Part shown: positions 1-8,685 of the stretch, in pieces | Layout: each line of letters starts with the position of its first letter | Numbering within the stretch: the first letter of the stretch is position 1 | Assembly: GCF_022829725.1 (NCBI RefSeq) | Contig: NZ_JAKSYG010000199.1 | Coordinates: forward strand, 57,031-121,030 | Direction: 5' to 3' | Length of the DNA stretch: 64,000 bases | Origin: Methylobacterium sp. E-005 | GTDB taxonomy: Bacteria > Pseudomonadota > Alphaproteobacteria > Rhizobiales > Beijerinckiaceae | Notes under the pieces: model-generated | What the model was told of the DNA's origin: nothing | Seen by the model: only the letters and a program-made list of their open reading frames with translations | Database searches by the model: none | Made by a program: the position numbers and the translations under genes

Positions 1-218
1 TCAACGCCGACTATGACGGCATCAGCGGCCAGAAGGTACTGGATGCCGGCGAGGCCGACGCGATCGCGTTCGGGCGCACCTTCATCGCCAATCCCGATCT
101 CGTCGAGCGGATCGCCAAGGGCGCGCCCCTCAACAAGGACGAGGCCGCCACGTGGTACAGCCAGGGGCCGAAGGGTTACATCGATTACCCGACCCTTGGG
201 CAAGCCCGCGCCGCGTAG
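1..218 (+). CDS. Old yellow enzyme family alkene reductase, C-terminal end (partial)
   Basis: Only the last ~72 codons are present; the gene begins before the window. The frame beginning at base 3 reads through a segment with GRTFIANPDLVERI and then WYSQGPKGYIDYP before the TAG at 216-218. This is the typical end of NADPH-dependent FMN flavoproteins of the NemA type, where the GR..I(A)NPDL motif contacts the FMN phosphate and the terminal Tyr-rich stretch closes the barrel. It resembles the C-terminus of the complete paralogue at 60492-61604. Family members reduce activated C=C bonds or nitro compounds. The exact substrate cannot be read from this fragment. Confidence 0.85.
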   Translation, partial: NADYDGISGQKVLDAGEADAIAFGRTFIANPDLVERIAKGAPLNKDEAATWYSQGPKGYIDYPTLGQARAA

Positions 219-404
219 GGCGCCAGCCCAATCGACCGCCGCGCCCCGTATGGGCGCGGTCACACGGGGTTGTGCCTGCGATTGAACCACAGGCGCAACC
301 TTAAGTCTTTACGATGCCGCGTTCTCCGACACCGGACCGGTGTGCACTTCCGCACTGAGCGCCCTAGGCATCGGAACGCAACAGGCCTATGTGACGGCTA
401 GACC

Positions 405-2318
405 ATGGATGTGCCGTCCCCTCACGCGCTCGCGGCTTCCCAACCGACCGGCGGCGCCTGGAGCACCGCGGATCGGATCGCGGAACTGCGCGACCTCGCG
501 ATCCTCGATACAGAACCCGAGCCGCTCTACGACGATCTCGTCCGGGTCGCCGCCTATGTGTGCCGCGCGCCCGTCGCCCTCGTCAGCCTCGTGGATGCCG
601 AGCGGCAATGGTTCAAGTCGGAGGTCGGGCTCGGCAAGCGCGAGTTGCCGATCACCTGCTCGGTCTGCGCCCACACGATCGAGGCGGGGGCGCTGCTCGT
701 CATCCCCGACCTGACCGCGGATCCCCGGACGGTCGAGAACCCGCTGGTGACCGGGCCCGAGGGCTTCCGTTTCTACGCGGGCGCAGTGATCCGGGGCGGA
801 CAGGACATCCCGCTCGGCGCCCTCTGCGTGCTCGACCGGGCGACGCGGCCCGGAGGGCTCGATTCGGAGCAGACCGCCACCCTCGTCGCCCTGGCGCGCC
901 AGATCTCCAGCCTGCTGGAGCACCGCCGGACCCTGGCGCAGGTGGCGAGCCGCGAGGCGGAACTCGCCGCCAGCGAGCGCCGGTTCCGGGTGATGACGTC
1001 GGCGATGCCCCAGATGGTCTGGACCACCCGGCCGGACGGGTTCCACGATTACTACAACGACCGCTGGTACGAGTTCACCGGCGTGCCCTACGGCTCCACC
1101 GACGGTGAGGGCTGGAACGACGTATTCCATCGCGACGATCAGGAGCGGGCCTGGGCGCGCTGGCGCCACTCGCTGGCCACCGGCGAGCCCTACGAGATCG
1201 AGTACCGCCTGCGCCATCGCGACGGCGCGTATCGCTGGACGCTGGGCCGCGCCATGCCGATCCGCGATGCGGAGGGGCGGATCGAGCGCTGGTTCGGCAC
1301 CTGCACCGACATCGACGACCTGAAGCAGGCCGAGACCGAGGCGCGCAAGCTCGCCGCCATCGTGGAGACCTCGAAGGACTTCATCGGCCTCTGCACCCTC
1401 GACGGCGCCATCACCCATCTCAACGAGGCGGCCCTGGCCCTCGTCGGCCTGCCCGACCTCGCCGCCGCCCGCCGGCACCGGATTCCCGACTTCTTCACCG
1501 AGGGCAGTCGCCGGATCCTGGAGGAGACCGCGATGCCGGCGATGCGCCGGGACGGGTTCTGGGAGGGCGAATTGGCGTTCCGGCACTTCGTCACGGGCGA
1601 GCCGGTGGCGGTGCTCTACAACATCTTCCCGGTGAAGGATCCGACCGGGGCCGAGATCGGCTACGCCACGGTCACCCGCGACCTGCGGGACGCCAAGCGC
1701 GCCGAGGAGGCCCGGGACCTGCTGATCCGCGAGCTGTCCCACCGGATCAAGAACATCTTCGCGGTGGTCGGCGGGCTCGCCGCGCTCACTGCCCGGAGCG
1801 ACCCTGCGGCCCAGCCCTTCGCCAAGGCGTTCCGCGAGCGGCTCGGTGCCCTGGCGCAGGCCCACGAGTACGTCCGGCCGCATTCTCCCGACAGCGCCCC
1901 CGCGGTGGCGGGGCAGACCGTGCTGGGCCTGATGCGCCTGATCATGGCGGCCTACGAGGAAGGCGGCCAGGCGCGGGTCGCCATCTCGGGCGACGACGCC
2001 GCAATCGGCGAACGCACCGCGACCGCGCTGGCGCTAATCATGCACGAGCAGGCCACCAACGCGATGAAGTATGGCGGCCTCTCCACCAAGGAGGGCGGCG
2101 TCTCCCTGAGCGGGCTGCGGCAGGCGGGGCGCTACACCCTGACCTGGCGGGAGGCCGGCGGCCCTCCGGTCACCGGCATCCCGACCCGGAAGGGATTCGG
2201 CACGGTTCTGGCCGAGCGCAGCGTCGCAGGCCAGCTCGACGGCGTGCTGGAGCACGATTGGACGCCCGGGGGCCTCCTGATGCGGCTCAGCGTGCCGATC
2301 GAGAACCTCCGGGCCTGA
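405..2318 (+). CDS. GAF-PAS-PAS sensor histidine kinase, HWE/HisKA_2 type
   Basis: A 637-residue protein without transmembrane segments, so probably cytoplasmic. An N-terminal GAF domain (about 25-165) begins with the RIAELRDLAILDTEPE motif common to such kinases. Two PAS/PAC units follow (about 195-310 and 320-430), the first with the usual WFGTCTDIDD end. The kinase core has the phospho-acceptor box ELSHRIKNIF near residue 443 and the N-box HEQATNAMKYG near 547, both typical of HWE kinases. In canonical members the N-box reads HELATNA, so the Gln is a small variation. The family often senses light or stress and phosphorylates a partner regulator. No response regulator gene is adjacent, so this is an orphan. 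The downstream HAD gene starts 1 base after its stop and is probably co-transcribed. Confidence 0.88.
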   Translation: MDVPSPHALAASQPTGGAWSTADRIAELRDLAILDTEPEPLYDDLVRVAAYVCRAPVALVSLVDAERQWFKSEVGLGKRELPITCSVCAHTIEAGALLVIPDLTADPRTVENPLVTGPEGFRFYAGAVIRGGQDIPLGALCVLDRATRPGGLDSEQTATLVALARQISSLLEHRRTLAQVASREAELAASERRFRVMTSAMPQMVWTTRPDGFHDYYNDRWYEFTGVPYGSTDGEGWNDVFHRDDQERAWARWRHSLATGEPYEIEYRLRHRDGAYRWTLGRAMPIRDAEGRIERWFGTCTDIDDLKQAETEARKLAAIVETSKDFIGLCTLDGAITHLNEAALALVGLPDLAAARRHRIPDFFTEGSRRILEETAMPAMRRDGFWEGELAFRHFVTGEPVAVLYNIFPVKDPTGAEIGYATVTRDLRDAKRAEEARDLLIRELSHRIKNIFAVVGGLAALTARSDPAAQPFAKAFRERLGALAQAHEYVRPHSPDSAPAVAGQTVLGLMRLIMAAYEEGGQARVAISGDDAAIGERTATALALIMHEQATNAMKYGGLSTKEGGVSLSGLRQAGRYTLTWREAGGPPVTGIPTRKGFGTVLAERSVAGQLDGVLEHDWTPGGLLMRLSVPIENLRA

Positions 2319-2319
2319 G

Positions 2320-3039
2320 ATGATCCGCCAGAATGAGGCCGCCGGGCTGCGCCTCGTCGTGCTCGACTTCGACGGGACCCTGGCCGACAGCTTCGACTGG
2401 TTCTGCGCGGTGATGAACGGCGTCGCCGCGCGCTACCGCTTCCGGAAGGTCGAGGCGCACGAGGTCGAAGGCTTGCGCCTCCAGGGTGCCCGCGCGATCG
2501 TGGCCCATCTCGGCATCCCGCGCTGGAAGCTGCCGCTGATCGCCCGCCATATGCACCGGCTCGCGGCCCGCGACGCGGCGCAGATCGCGCTGTTTCCGGG
2601 CATACCCCAGATGCTGGCCGGCCTCGCGCAGGCCGGCGTGCCGATGGCGATCCTGTCGTCGAATCGCGCCGACACGGTTCGGAGGGTGCTTGGGCCGGAC
2701 AATGCCGCCCGCATCGACGCCTATGCCTGCGGGGCTTCGCTGTTCGGCAAGGCGCGGCGCCTGCGCAAGCTCCTCGCGCGCCGGGGCGTGACGCCGGCCC
2801 GGGCCCTGTGCATCGGCGACGAGATCCGCGATCTGGAGGCGGCGCGCGCCCTCGGCTGCCCGTTCGGCGCGGTGGCGTGGGGCTATACGGACCCCAAGGC
2901 GCTGGCCGCGCAGGAGCCGGACTACCTGTTCTCCAATCCCGGAGAGATCGCCCGCCTGCTGGCGGGCGCCCCGGCTCACATGCCGCGGTTGGCGCCCGGC
3001 ACGACGCTGGCGCCGCTGCCGCTGCCGAACGGCTCGTAG
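2320..3039 (+). CDS. HAD-superfamily hydrolase (phosphoglycolate phosphatase-like)
   Basis: This 239-residue protein shows HAD motif I as LDFDGTLADS near residues 15-24, motif II around ILSSN (about 112), a Lys in KARRLRKLL, and motif III as CIGDEIRDLEAA (about 166). The cap lies between motifs I and II, as in subclass IA phosphatases. It would hydrolyse a small phosphomonoester such as phosphoglycolate, but the substrate is not deducible. The start ATG lies directly after the stop of the histidine kinase, suggesting translational coupling. The 3' end overlaps the convergent bamE gene by 64 bases. Confidence 0.85.
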   Translation: MIRQNEAAGLRLVVLDFDGTLADSFDWFCAVMNGVAARYRFRKVEAHEVEGLRLQGARAIVAHLGIPRWKLPLIARHMHRLAARDAAQIALFPGIPQMLAGLAQAGVPMAILSSNRADTVRRVLGPDNAARIDAYACGASLFGKARRLRKLLARRGVTPARALCIGDEIRDLEAARALGCPFGAVAWGYTDPKALAAQEPDYLFSNPGEIARLLAGAPAHMPRLAPGTTLAPLPLPNGS

Positions 3040-3473
3040 CGGGTCAGGCCGCGGAACAGCTGGCTGAGGAAGGCCCGGTCGGCGCCGCTCGTCGGCGTGG
3101 TGCGCTCGATGAAGTCGAACACCCGCCCGTCCTGCAGGCCGTAGAGCGCCACGCGCTCGACCTTGAAGGCGGGGGTGAAGTAGACGGCCGTGACCTTCTG
3201 GTCCTCCACCTGCTCGCCCATGAACATGATCGTGCGGCGGGTGTTCTGGGAGATGTAGTACCAGGACTTGTTGCCCACGGTGGAGACCGTGGAGGGCGTG
3301 CCGAGGATCTGCAGCACCTGCTCGGGGCTCATGCCGGGCTTGATCGTAGCGAGCGCCGCCTGATCGACTTGATAGCCGTGGCGCAGCTCCTCGCCGATGC
3401 AGCCGGACAGGCCGGCGCCCGCGAGGCCGAGCAGGGCAAGGCGCGCGAAGGACTGGACGAGACGGCGCCGCAT
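2976..3473 (-). CDS. bamE: Outer-membrane assembly lipoprotein BamE
   Basis: A 165-residue lipoprotein. The start chosen (CAT at 3471-3473) gives MRRRLVQSF, a hydrophobic signal peptide and lipobox LSGC with the lipidated Cys at position 25. A longer reading frame exists upstream but would add a non-signal extension. The mature part has the SmpA/OmlA fold signature: IKPGMSPEQVLQILGTPS followed by WYYIS, two beta strands and VxxVALYGLQDG. BamE is a small subunit of the BAM complex that inserts beta-barrel proteins in the outer membrane. The Gly/Ser-rich C-terminus overlaps the end of the convergent HAD gene. Confidence 0.9.
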   Translation of the reverse strand: MRRRLVQSFARLALLGLAGAGLSGCIGEELRHGYQVDQAALATIKPGMSPEQVLQILGTPSTVSTVGNKSWYYISQNTRRTIMFMGEQVEDQKVTAVYFTPAFKVERVALYGLQDGRVFDFIERTTPTSGADRAFLSQLFRGLTRYEPFGSGSGASVVPGANRGM

Positions 3474-3628
3474 CGGGCCCCCAGGAAGCGTGTGGACGGA
3501 CAGGGCGCAACCGATGCCGCCGGTTCGGAATTCCGGCGACGCTTGCGCCCTGGGCGTGGGTTGCCGTACCGCGGGGTTATGGCTTTGACAAGGCAAGCTT
3601 GGCCACACTTCGCAAGGGCGTGGCATCG

Positions 3629-4192
3629 ATGATCGGTCGGCTGTTCCGGCAGGCAAATGCGCGGCGGCAGGCCGTCGAGGGCCTGCATGTGGCGCTCAGC
3701 ATGGCGGCCCGCCGCCCCGGCCTTTATACCGGCCTCGACGTGCCCGACACCGTCGAGGGCCGGTTCGAGGCCCTGTGCCTGCACGCCATCCTGGTCCTGC
3801 GCCGGCTGAACCGCCTGCCGGCCCCGGCCGCCGAGGTGGCGCAGGATCTCGTGAATTCCGTCTTCACCCAGCTCGACGCGTCCCTGCGCGAGCTGGGTGT
3901 CGGCGACATGGGCGTGGGGAAGCGGATGAAGAAGCTCGGTGCCGCCTTCTACGGCCGGGCCACGGGCTACGACGCGGCCCTGGACGCGGGCGACACGGGG
4001 GCGCTGCGCGCGGTGCTCGTCCGCAATGTGCTCGGCGGGGCGGGGGACGGGGTGGGGCTCGCCGCCTACGTGCAGGCCGCCGACGCGGCGCTCGCCGGCG
4101 CGGATCTCGATCTGCTGCTTGGCGCCGGGCCGCCCTTTCCGGAGCCGGACGGCTTCGCGTCGGACAGAGAAGCAGAAGGAGCCATCGCATGA
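3629..4192 (+). CDS. Ubiquinol-cytochrome c chaperone (CBP3-like)
   Basis: 187 residues from the ATG at 3629; an in-frame TTG at 3599 would add 10 residues and looks less likely. The helical core carries GLYTGLDVPDTVEGRFEAL and the family's hallmark SLRELGVGDMGVGKRMKKL followed by FYGRATGYD (about 85-120). These features match the alphaproteobacterial homologues of mitochondrial Cbp3, which assist maturation of cytochrome b in the bc1 complex. The last bases overlap the ATG of the YceD-like gene (ATGA), a pairing that is common in Rhizobiales. The Ala/Gly-rich C-terminus is poorly conserved. Confidence 0.88.
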   Translation: MIGRLFRQANARRQAVEGLHVALSMAARRPGLYTGLDVPDTVEGRFEALCLHAILVLRRLNRLPAPAAEVAQDLVNSVFTQLDASLRELGVGDMGVGKRMKKLGAAFYGRATGYDAALDAGDTGALRAVLVRNVLGGAGDGVGLAAYVQAADAALAGADLDLLLGAGPPFPEPDGFASDREAEGAIA

Positions 4193-4716
4193 GCCAGGAC
4201 AGGCGCCGGGAGAACCCGAACGACAGCTTTCCGCTCGCGCGCTGGGTCAATGTCGAGCGCCTGCCCCAGGGGCGGGGTGCCGTCACCGTCGAGGCGAGCC
4301 CGGCCGAGTGCGCGGCGCTGGCCGTCGATTTCAAGATTCCCGGAATCCGCGACCTGGTCGGGCGCTTCGAGATCTCGGGCTCCACCAGCCGCCTGACCGT
4401 GACCGGCACCGTCGACGCCCTGGTGACGCAGGTCTGCACCGTGAGCCTCGAGCCGTTCGAGGCGCCGGTCCACGAGCCGGTGGAGGTGGTGTTCACCGAC
4501 ACCGACCAGCTCGCCGGCACCGACGCCGAGGAGGCCGACATCCCCGATCCGCTGGTCGGCGGGCGTATCGATTTCGGCGCGCTCACCGCCGAGTTCCTGG
4601 CGCTGGGGCTCGATCCCTATCCGCGCAAGCCCGGCCTCAGCTTCGAGCCGGTGGTGGTTGGGGAGGATGCGGGTCCGCTCGCCGGCTTGCGCAAGCTCCG
4701 CGACGGCGAGGGTTGA
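4189..4716 (+). CDS. YceD/DUF177 family protein
   Basis: 175 residues, starting in an ATGA overlap with the preceding chaperone gene, so the two are translationally coupled. The protein has the DUF177 pattern: a VDALVTQVCTVSLEPFE core (about 83-98) followed by an acidic stretch DTDQLAGTDAEEADIPDP and the GRIDFGALTAEFLALGLDPYPRKPG block (about 125-150). In many bacteria yceD sits before rpmF and the protein is linked to 23S rRNA maturation. Here no rpmF follows; the next gene is on the opposite strand. No signal peptide is seen. Confidence 0.88.
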   Translation: MSQDRRRENPNDSFPLARWVNVERLPQGRGAVTVEASPAECAALAVDFKIPGIRDLVGRFEISGSTSRLTVTGTVDALVTQVCTVSLEPFEAPVHEPVEVVFTDTDQLAGTDAEEADIPDPLVGGRIDFGALTAEFLALGLDPYPRKPGLSFEPVVVGEDAGPLAGLRKLRDGEG

Positions 4717-4795
4717 GGGTCGACACCTCCGGGTCGCAGTCCGCTGACGCTGGGCGGGCGGGAAGGGGCGCCGCGATGTGGTCGCCCCGCCGCCC

Positions 4796-5578
4796 CTACC
4801 GCCTTAGCGCGCTGATCTCGATCACGAATTTCCGTCGCAGGGCCCGCGAGAAGTCGCCATAGCCCGCCGCAGCCAGCAGGAACGCGCCCGGTCCGCCGAT
4901 GACGTGGGCGCGGTACCATTGCTCCAGGCTCGTGCGCTCCTGCGGCAGCGGGGTCGCCCGCAACCCGTAGCCCGGGGCGCGGTAGGCGCCGGCCCCGACC
5001 ACGTCGTTCTCGCCCGGAACCAGGATCGGCAGGCCGTTGATCGTCGCGCCGGTGGCGAGCAGCGCCTCCTGAGCATCGCTCAGGCTGTCGGCGTCGGTGC
5101 AGTTGTCGATGCCGTCGCCCGAGACGTCGATCACCACGCGCTCGGCCGGCATCGGCAGCGCCGGCAGCACCCCTGCGGTGACCGTGCGGAACATCTGGCC
5201 GAGGCAGGTGAACTCGCCCGCCTGCCGGGGCGTGGCGCGCACCAGCGCGGCGGTGGCGGTGGCGTCGGCCCGGCTGGCGATCCGCCGCCAGCCGACCGCG
5301 AGGTTCGCCCGGTCCGCCCAGGTGACCATGGCGAACAGGATGCCGCCTGGGTTGCCCGTGATGGCGCCGACGACAGAGGGATCCTCCAGGGCCTCGGCGA
5401 TGCCCTCCATCTGCAACCGGAACCGGGTGTCGTCGACGGATTGCGAGACATCGACGGAGACCACCAGCGCGGTGGCGACGCCGTCGGCCGCGACGGCGGG
5501 GCTCAGGCCGAAGATCAGGGCGGCCGCCCGCAGCGCGCCGCGGCACAGCCATCCCGAACCCGTCCGCATGCTCGGCAT
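4796..5578 (-). CDS. Secreted DUF1194 protein with von Willebrand factor A-like fold
   Basis: 260 residues with an N-terminal signal peptide (hydrophobic to about residue 30, AVAADG cleavage region). A start three codons later (MRTGSG) is equally possible. The MIDAS-like DVSQSVDD motif near residue 43 and VVIDVSGDGIDNC near 148 are typical of DUF1194 proteins, which resemble VWA metal-dependent adhesion domains and are usually exported in Rhizobiales. The C-terminal part ends with EQWYRAHVIGGPGAF and a YGDF segment. Its function is unknown in any organism I can name. It stands alone, with its 3' end facing the yceD-like gene. Confidence 0.87.
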   Translation of the reverse strand: MPSMRTGSGWLCRGALRAAALIFGLSPAVAADGVATALVVSVDVSQSVDDTRFRLQMEGIAEALEDPSVVGAITGNPGGILFAMVTWADRANLAVGWRRIASRADATATAALVRATPRQAGEFTCLGQMFRTVTAGVLPALPMPAERVVIDVSGDGIDNCTDADSLSDAQEALLATGATINGLPILVPGENDVVGAGAYRAPGYGLRATPLPQERTSLEQWYRAHVIGGPGAFLLAAAGYGDFSRALRRKFVIEISALRR

Positions 5579-5772
5579 GGGTATCCCCGGACCTCACGCG
5601 GCCGGAGGGCCCCGCGGGATCGTTAGGGCATGTTTCCAGGCTCGGTAAAACCGGCCTTTCGGGGGAGGCGGGAGGCATCTGAAGCCTCCCGGACCGGGAA
5701 GGAACCGGCTCCGGCGGCGCTTGCGCTCATCTCGGAGAGGATCTTCCAGCGATATCCCACGCGCGGGATAAC

Positions 5773-5793
5773 CGGGGCGGACAAGCCGCCCCG
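5773..5793 (-). terminator. Hairpin downstream of the 74-residue ORF
   Basis: An 8-bp perfect stem (5773-5780 with 5786-5793) and 5-base loop lies directly beyond the stop of the small minus-strand gene at 5804. There is no T-tract, so it is only a possible transcription end. Confidence 0.4.
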
Positions 5794-5803
5794 CGTTGCA
5801 GCC

Positions 5804-6028
5804 TCAGGCTGCGGCGGCCGCGAGGGCGTGGCGGTGGCCGTTCAAGCCAGCGCAGAGATCGTCGATCTCCGTGAGGTTCAGGGCATCACCGGTCTGGCCG
5901 GCGATGGTGTCGATCAGGTGGTCCTGGCGTGGGTCGAAGGGATGTCCCTGCATCCGGTAGAATTGATAATAGCGCAAAGCCGCCAGGACGGTGTCACGCT
6001 CGCGGTCGGTTACGGTGAAGTGCTGCAT
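5804..6028 (-). CDS. Small hypothetical protein, 74 residues
   Basis: A compact soluble-looking protein beginning MQHFTVTDRERDTVLAALRY and containing the segment FDPRQDHLIDTIAGQ, ending in an Ala run. The amphipathic pattern and lack of a signal peptide suggest a cytosolic helical protein. I recognise the general type as a short conserved hypothetical of Methylobacteriaceae but can give no function. It is isolated, with about 220 bases of non-coding sequence on each side; a GC-rich hairpin follows its stop. The coding call rests on amino-acid composition and isolation from competing frames. Confidence 0.6.
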   Translation of the reverse strand: MQHFTVTDRERDTVLAALRYYQFYRMQGHPFDPRQDHLIDTIAGQTGDALNLTEIDDLCAGLNGHRHALAAAAA

Positions 6029-6245
6029 GGGTCGTAGCTTCCCCTATGGCTTCAACGAACGCTCGGGAGGGCCGCGACGCCGAGCCCGAGCTTGGCCGTT
6101 GTAACCGGTCGGCAACTATCCGAACAGTTCTTGACAGCTCGCAACGAAGTGATTCGCGAAAATTAGGATCATGATCCTCGACAACCGCAATGCTTTTTAC
6201 GCCGAAATACACAGGCATTTCAGTGCGTTGCCGGCTTAGGTACGG

Positions 6246-6959
6246 TCACAGACCCAGATCGGCGAGATAGCGCGGCAGCGCCTCGCTGGCCGGCCCGTAC
6301 CGCGCCGTGTCGAACGCGTCGGCGTTGTCGGAGGGTTCGAGGTTGATCTCGCAGGTCGGAATTCCGAGCGCCCGGGCCTGCCGCACGTAGCCGGCCGCCG
6401 GGTAGACCGCCCCCGACGTACCCGCCGCTACGAACAGATCGGCCTCCGCCAGCGCCGCCTCGATCGCGTCGAGGTGCATCGGCATCTCGCCGAACCAGAC
6501 CACGTCCGGCCGCATCCGGCCCGCGACGCCGCAGGCCGGACAGGCGTCCGTACGGCTGAGGTCGACGCGCCAGGGCGTGACCGTTCCGCAGGCGCAGCAG
6601 CGGGCCTTGAGCAATTCGCCGTGCATGTGGGTGACCGCTTGGGAACCCGCCCGCTCGTGCAGGTCATCGACGTTCTGGGTGCACAGGAACAGCCGCCCGC
6701 CCCGCGCGGCGAGCCGGGCTTCGGCCTGCGCCAGGGCGATATGCGCGGCATTCGGCTCGGCCGCGATCACGCCCCGGCGGCGATGGTCGTAGAAGTCGAG
6801 CACCGTGTCGGGGTCGGCCGCATAGGCCTCCGGGGTGGCGAGCTTCATGGGATCGAACCGCGCCCAGATCCCGCCGCGGTCCCGGAACGTGCCGAGCCCG
6901 CTTTCGGCCGAGACGCCGGCGCCGGTCAGCACGAAGATCTTTTCGGGATGCCGCGTCAT
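6246..6959 (-). CDS. cobB: NAD-dependent protein deacylase, SIR2 family (CobB-like)
   Basis: 237 residues from the ATG at 6957-6959; an upstream in-frame Met at 7052 would overlap the divergent gene's leader and was rejected. The order of motifs is classical: LTGAGVSAESGLGTFRD (about 11-26), TQNVDDLHERAG (about 105), catalytic His in HMHGEL, a zinc knuckle with two CxxC pairs (CCACG and CPACG), and the GTSGAVYPAAG and INLEPS nucleotide contacts. The FYDHRRR motif has Tyr and Arg at the places that give bacterial class III sirtuins desuccinylase/demalonylase activity. It removes acyl groups from lysine using NAD+. It is divergent from the isochorismatase-like gene. Confidence 0.93.
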   Translation of the reverse strand: MTRHPEKIFVLTGAGVSAESGLGTFRDRGGIWARFDPMKLATPEAYAADPDTVLDFYDHRRRGVIAAEPNAAHIALAQAEARLAARGGRLFLCTQNVDDLHERAGSQAVTHMHGELLKARCCACGTVTPWRVDLSRTDACPACGVAGRMRPDVVWFGEMPMHLDAIEAALAEADLFVAAGTSGAVYPAAGYVRQARALGIPTCEINLEPSDNADAFDTARYGPASEALPRYLADLGL

Positions 6960-7069
6960 GCCTGTGCCCCGGATGGCCGAAAATGTCCGCTCGTTGGCCA
7001 CGCGGTTGCTTTCGCGCCCAGGCCGAGGGACGGATGCTGGTCCTGCACCCACCCTTGCGGAGGCAGGAC

Positions 7070-7630
7070 ATGTCCGATGTTGCGCTGCTGGTCATCGATG
7101 TCCAGGAATCCTTCCGGCACAGGCCGTTCTGGACCGACGCCGAACTCCCGCACTTCACGGAGCGTCAGCAGGCGCTCATCGACGGCGCCGTGGCGCGCGG
7201 CATCCCGGTGCTGCAGGTGTTCCACCTCGCCGACACGGGTCCGTTCTCCCTGGAATCGGGCCATGTCCGCACCCTCGCTCCCATCGTGATCGCGCCCGCG
7301 GCCGTGTTCCACAAGCGCCGGCACAGCGCCCTGGTCGATAGCGGCCTCGCGGGCTGGCTGACGCAGCACGGCATCCGCCGCCTGATCGTGTCGGGGATCC
7401 GGACCGAGCAATGCTGCGAGACCACCACGCGCCACGCCTCCGACAGAGGCTGGCAGGTGGATTTCGTCACCGAGGCGACCCTGACCTTCGCCATGACCCA
7501 TCCGGATGGCCGCCGCTTCGAGGCCGGCGACATCAAGGCCCGGACCGAGCTGGTCCTGACCGAACGCTTCGCCCGCATCGCCACGGTGGAGCAGGCGCTG
7601 GCCGGCCGGGCGCTGGCCGCCGCCGCATGA
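7070..7630 (+). CDS. Isochorismatase-like cysteine hydrolase
   Basis: 186 residues from the ATG at 7070, which follows a good GGAGG ribosome binding site. The catalytic triad of the family is visible: Asp in LLVIDVQESF near residue 10, Lys in FHKRRHSAL near 84, and Cys in GIRTEQCCETTTRHA near 118, where TEQC takes the place of the usual TDVC. Members hydrolyse amides or vinyl ethers (nicotinamidase, N-carbamoylsarcosine amidase and others), and this one cannot be assigned closer. It overlaps the GlxA-type regulator by ATGA, so the regulator probably controls it and perhaps the hydantoinase downstream. Confidence 0.87.
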   Translation: MSDVALLVIDVQESFRHRPFWTDAELPHFTERQQALIDGAVARGIPVLQVFHLADTGPFSLESGHVRTLAPIVIAPAAVFHKRRHSALVDSGLAGWLTQHGIRRLIVSGIRTEQCCETTTRHASDRGWQVDFVTEATLTFAMTHPDGRRFEAGDIKARTELVLTERFARIATVEQALAGRALAAAA

Positions 7631-8685
7631 CCGGGCCGGGGCGCCGCATCCCGGTCCTTGTGGTGCTGCCGCCCCGGGCCCTGCTGCTCGATCTCGCCGG
7701 CCCGATGGAGGTGCTGCGGATCGCCGGGGCGGTCCAGGACCGGATCGCCTTCGATCTCCGCTACGCGGCTCCGCAGGGATCGACCCGCAGCTCGATCGGG
7801 CTCGATCTCGGCGGCGCCGGCCCGTTGCCGTCGGACATCGCGCCCGGGACGGTGGTGCTCCTGCCCGGCGCGACCGAGCACCCGCTCGGCCCCGAGCGGG
7901 ACCAGGCCGCGGAGGCCGCCGCGGAGGCGCAGATCGTGGCGTGGCTGCGCACGGCGATCCGTCCGGGCCACACGGTCGTGACGGTCTGCGAGGGCGCGTT
8001 GCTGGCAGCGCGGGCCGGCCTGCTCGACGGCTACGCCTGCACCACCCATCACGGCAGCTGCGCCCGCCTCGCCGCGGTGGCGCCACGGGCAAACGTGCTG
8101 GAGAACCGGCTGTTCGTGCAGGACCATGACCGGTTCAGCAGCGCCGGCGTCACCGCCGGCATCGATTTGATGCTGCATCTCGTGGCCGAATGGGCCGGCC
8201 CGGCGACGGCGGTCGCGGTGGCCCGCACGCTGGTCGTCTACATGCGCCGCGGCCCGGACGATCCGCAGCTCTCCCCCTGGTTGGAGGGCCGCAGCCACCT
8301 GCACCCGGTGGTCCATCGCGCGCAGGACGCGATCGCGGCCGACCCGGTGCGGGACTGGTCACCCGCCATGCTCGGCACGTTGGTCGGGGCGAGCCCGCGC
8401 AACCTCGCGCGGCTGTTCCGGCTCCACGCCGGGATGACCGTGACGGAGGCGGTCAACCGCGCCCGGATCGCGCGGGCCGGGGACCTGATCGCGCAGACCG
8501 ATCTCGGCCTCGAACAGGTCGCCGAACGGGCGGGCTTCGCCTCGGCCCGTCACATGCGGCGGGTGTGGGCGCAGTTCCACGCGACAGCGCCGTCGATGCT
8601 CCGCGCCAAAGTCCCGGATCCGAAAGGGCGTGCCCTTTCGCGGGTTCAGGGCGGAGCCCTGATGGGCTCGGGCAAAGCCCGATAA
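7627..8685 (+). CDS. GlxA-type transcriptional regulator (DJ-1/PfpI plus AraC HTH)
   Basis: 352 residues starting in the ATGA overlap with the hydrolase. The N-terminal half is a DJ-1/PfpI-type domain (LVVLPPRALLLDLAGPMEVL, and VVTVCEGALLAARAGLLDG near 118-136). The C-terminal AraC domain runs from about 232 to 325, with two helix-turn-helix units (MLGTLVGASPRNLARLFR and LEQVAERAGFASARHMRRVW). Such regulators sense small amine- or amide-type ligands. The last ~22 codons lie inside a dispersed hairpin repeat (8616-8734) and are not part of the AraC fold, so they look like an extension acquired by insertion of that element. Confidence 0.87.
   Translation: MTGPGRRIPVLVVLPPRALLLDLAGPMEVLRIAGAVQDRIAFDLRYAAPQGSTRSSIGLDLGGAGPLPSDIAPGTVVLLPGATEHPLGPERDQAAEAAAEAQIVAWLRTAIRPGHTVVTVCEGALLAARAGLLDGYACTTHHGSCARLAAVAPRANVLENRLFVQDHDRFSSAGVTAGIDLMLHLVAEWAGPATAVAVARTLVVYMRRGPDDPQLSPWLEGRSHLHPVVHRAQDAIAADPVRDWSPAMLGTLVGASPRNLARLFRLHAGMTVTEAVNRARIARAGDLIAQTDLGLEQVAERAGFASARHMRRVWAQFHATAPSMLRAKVPDPKGRALSRVQGGALMGSGKAR

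Noticed and set aside
387..1883. 498-residue minus-strand frame opposite the histidine kinase
   Set aside because: Shadow of the kinase coding strand; no plausible start context or motif.
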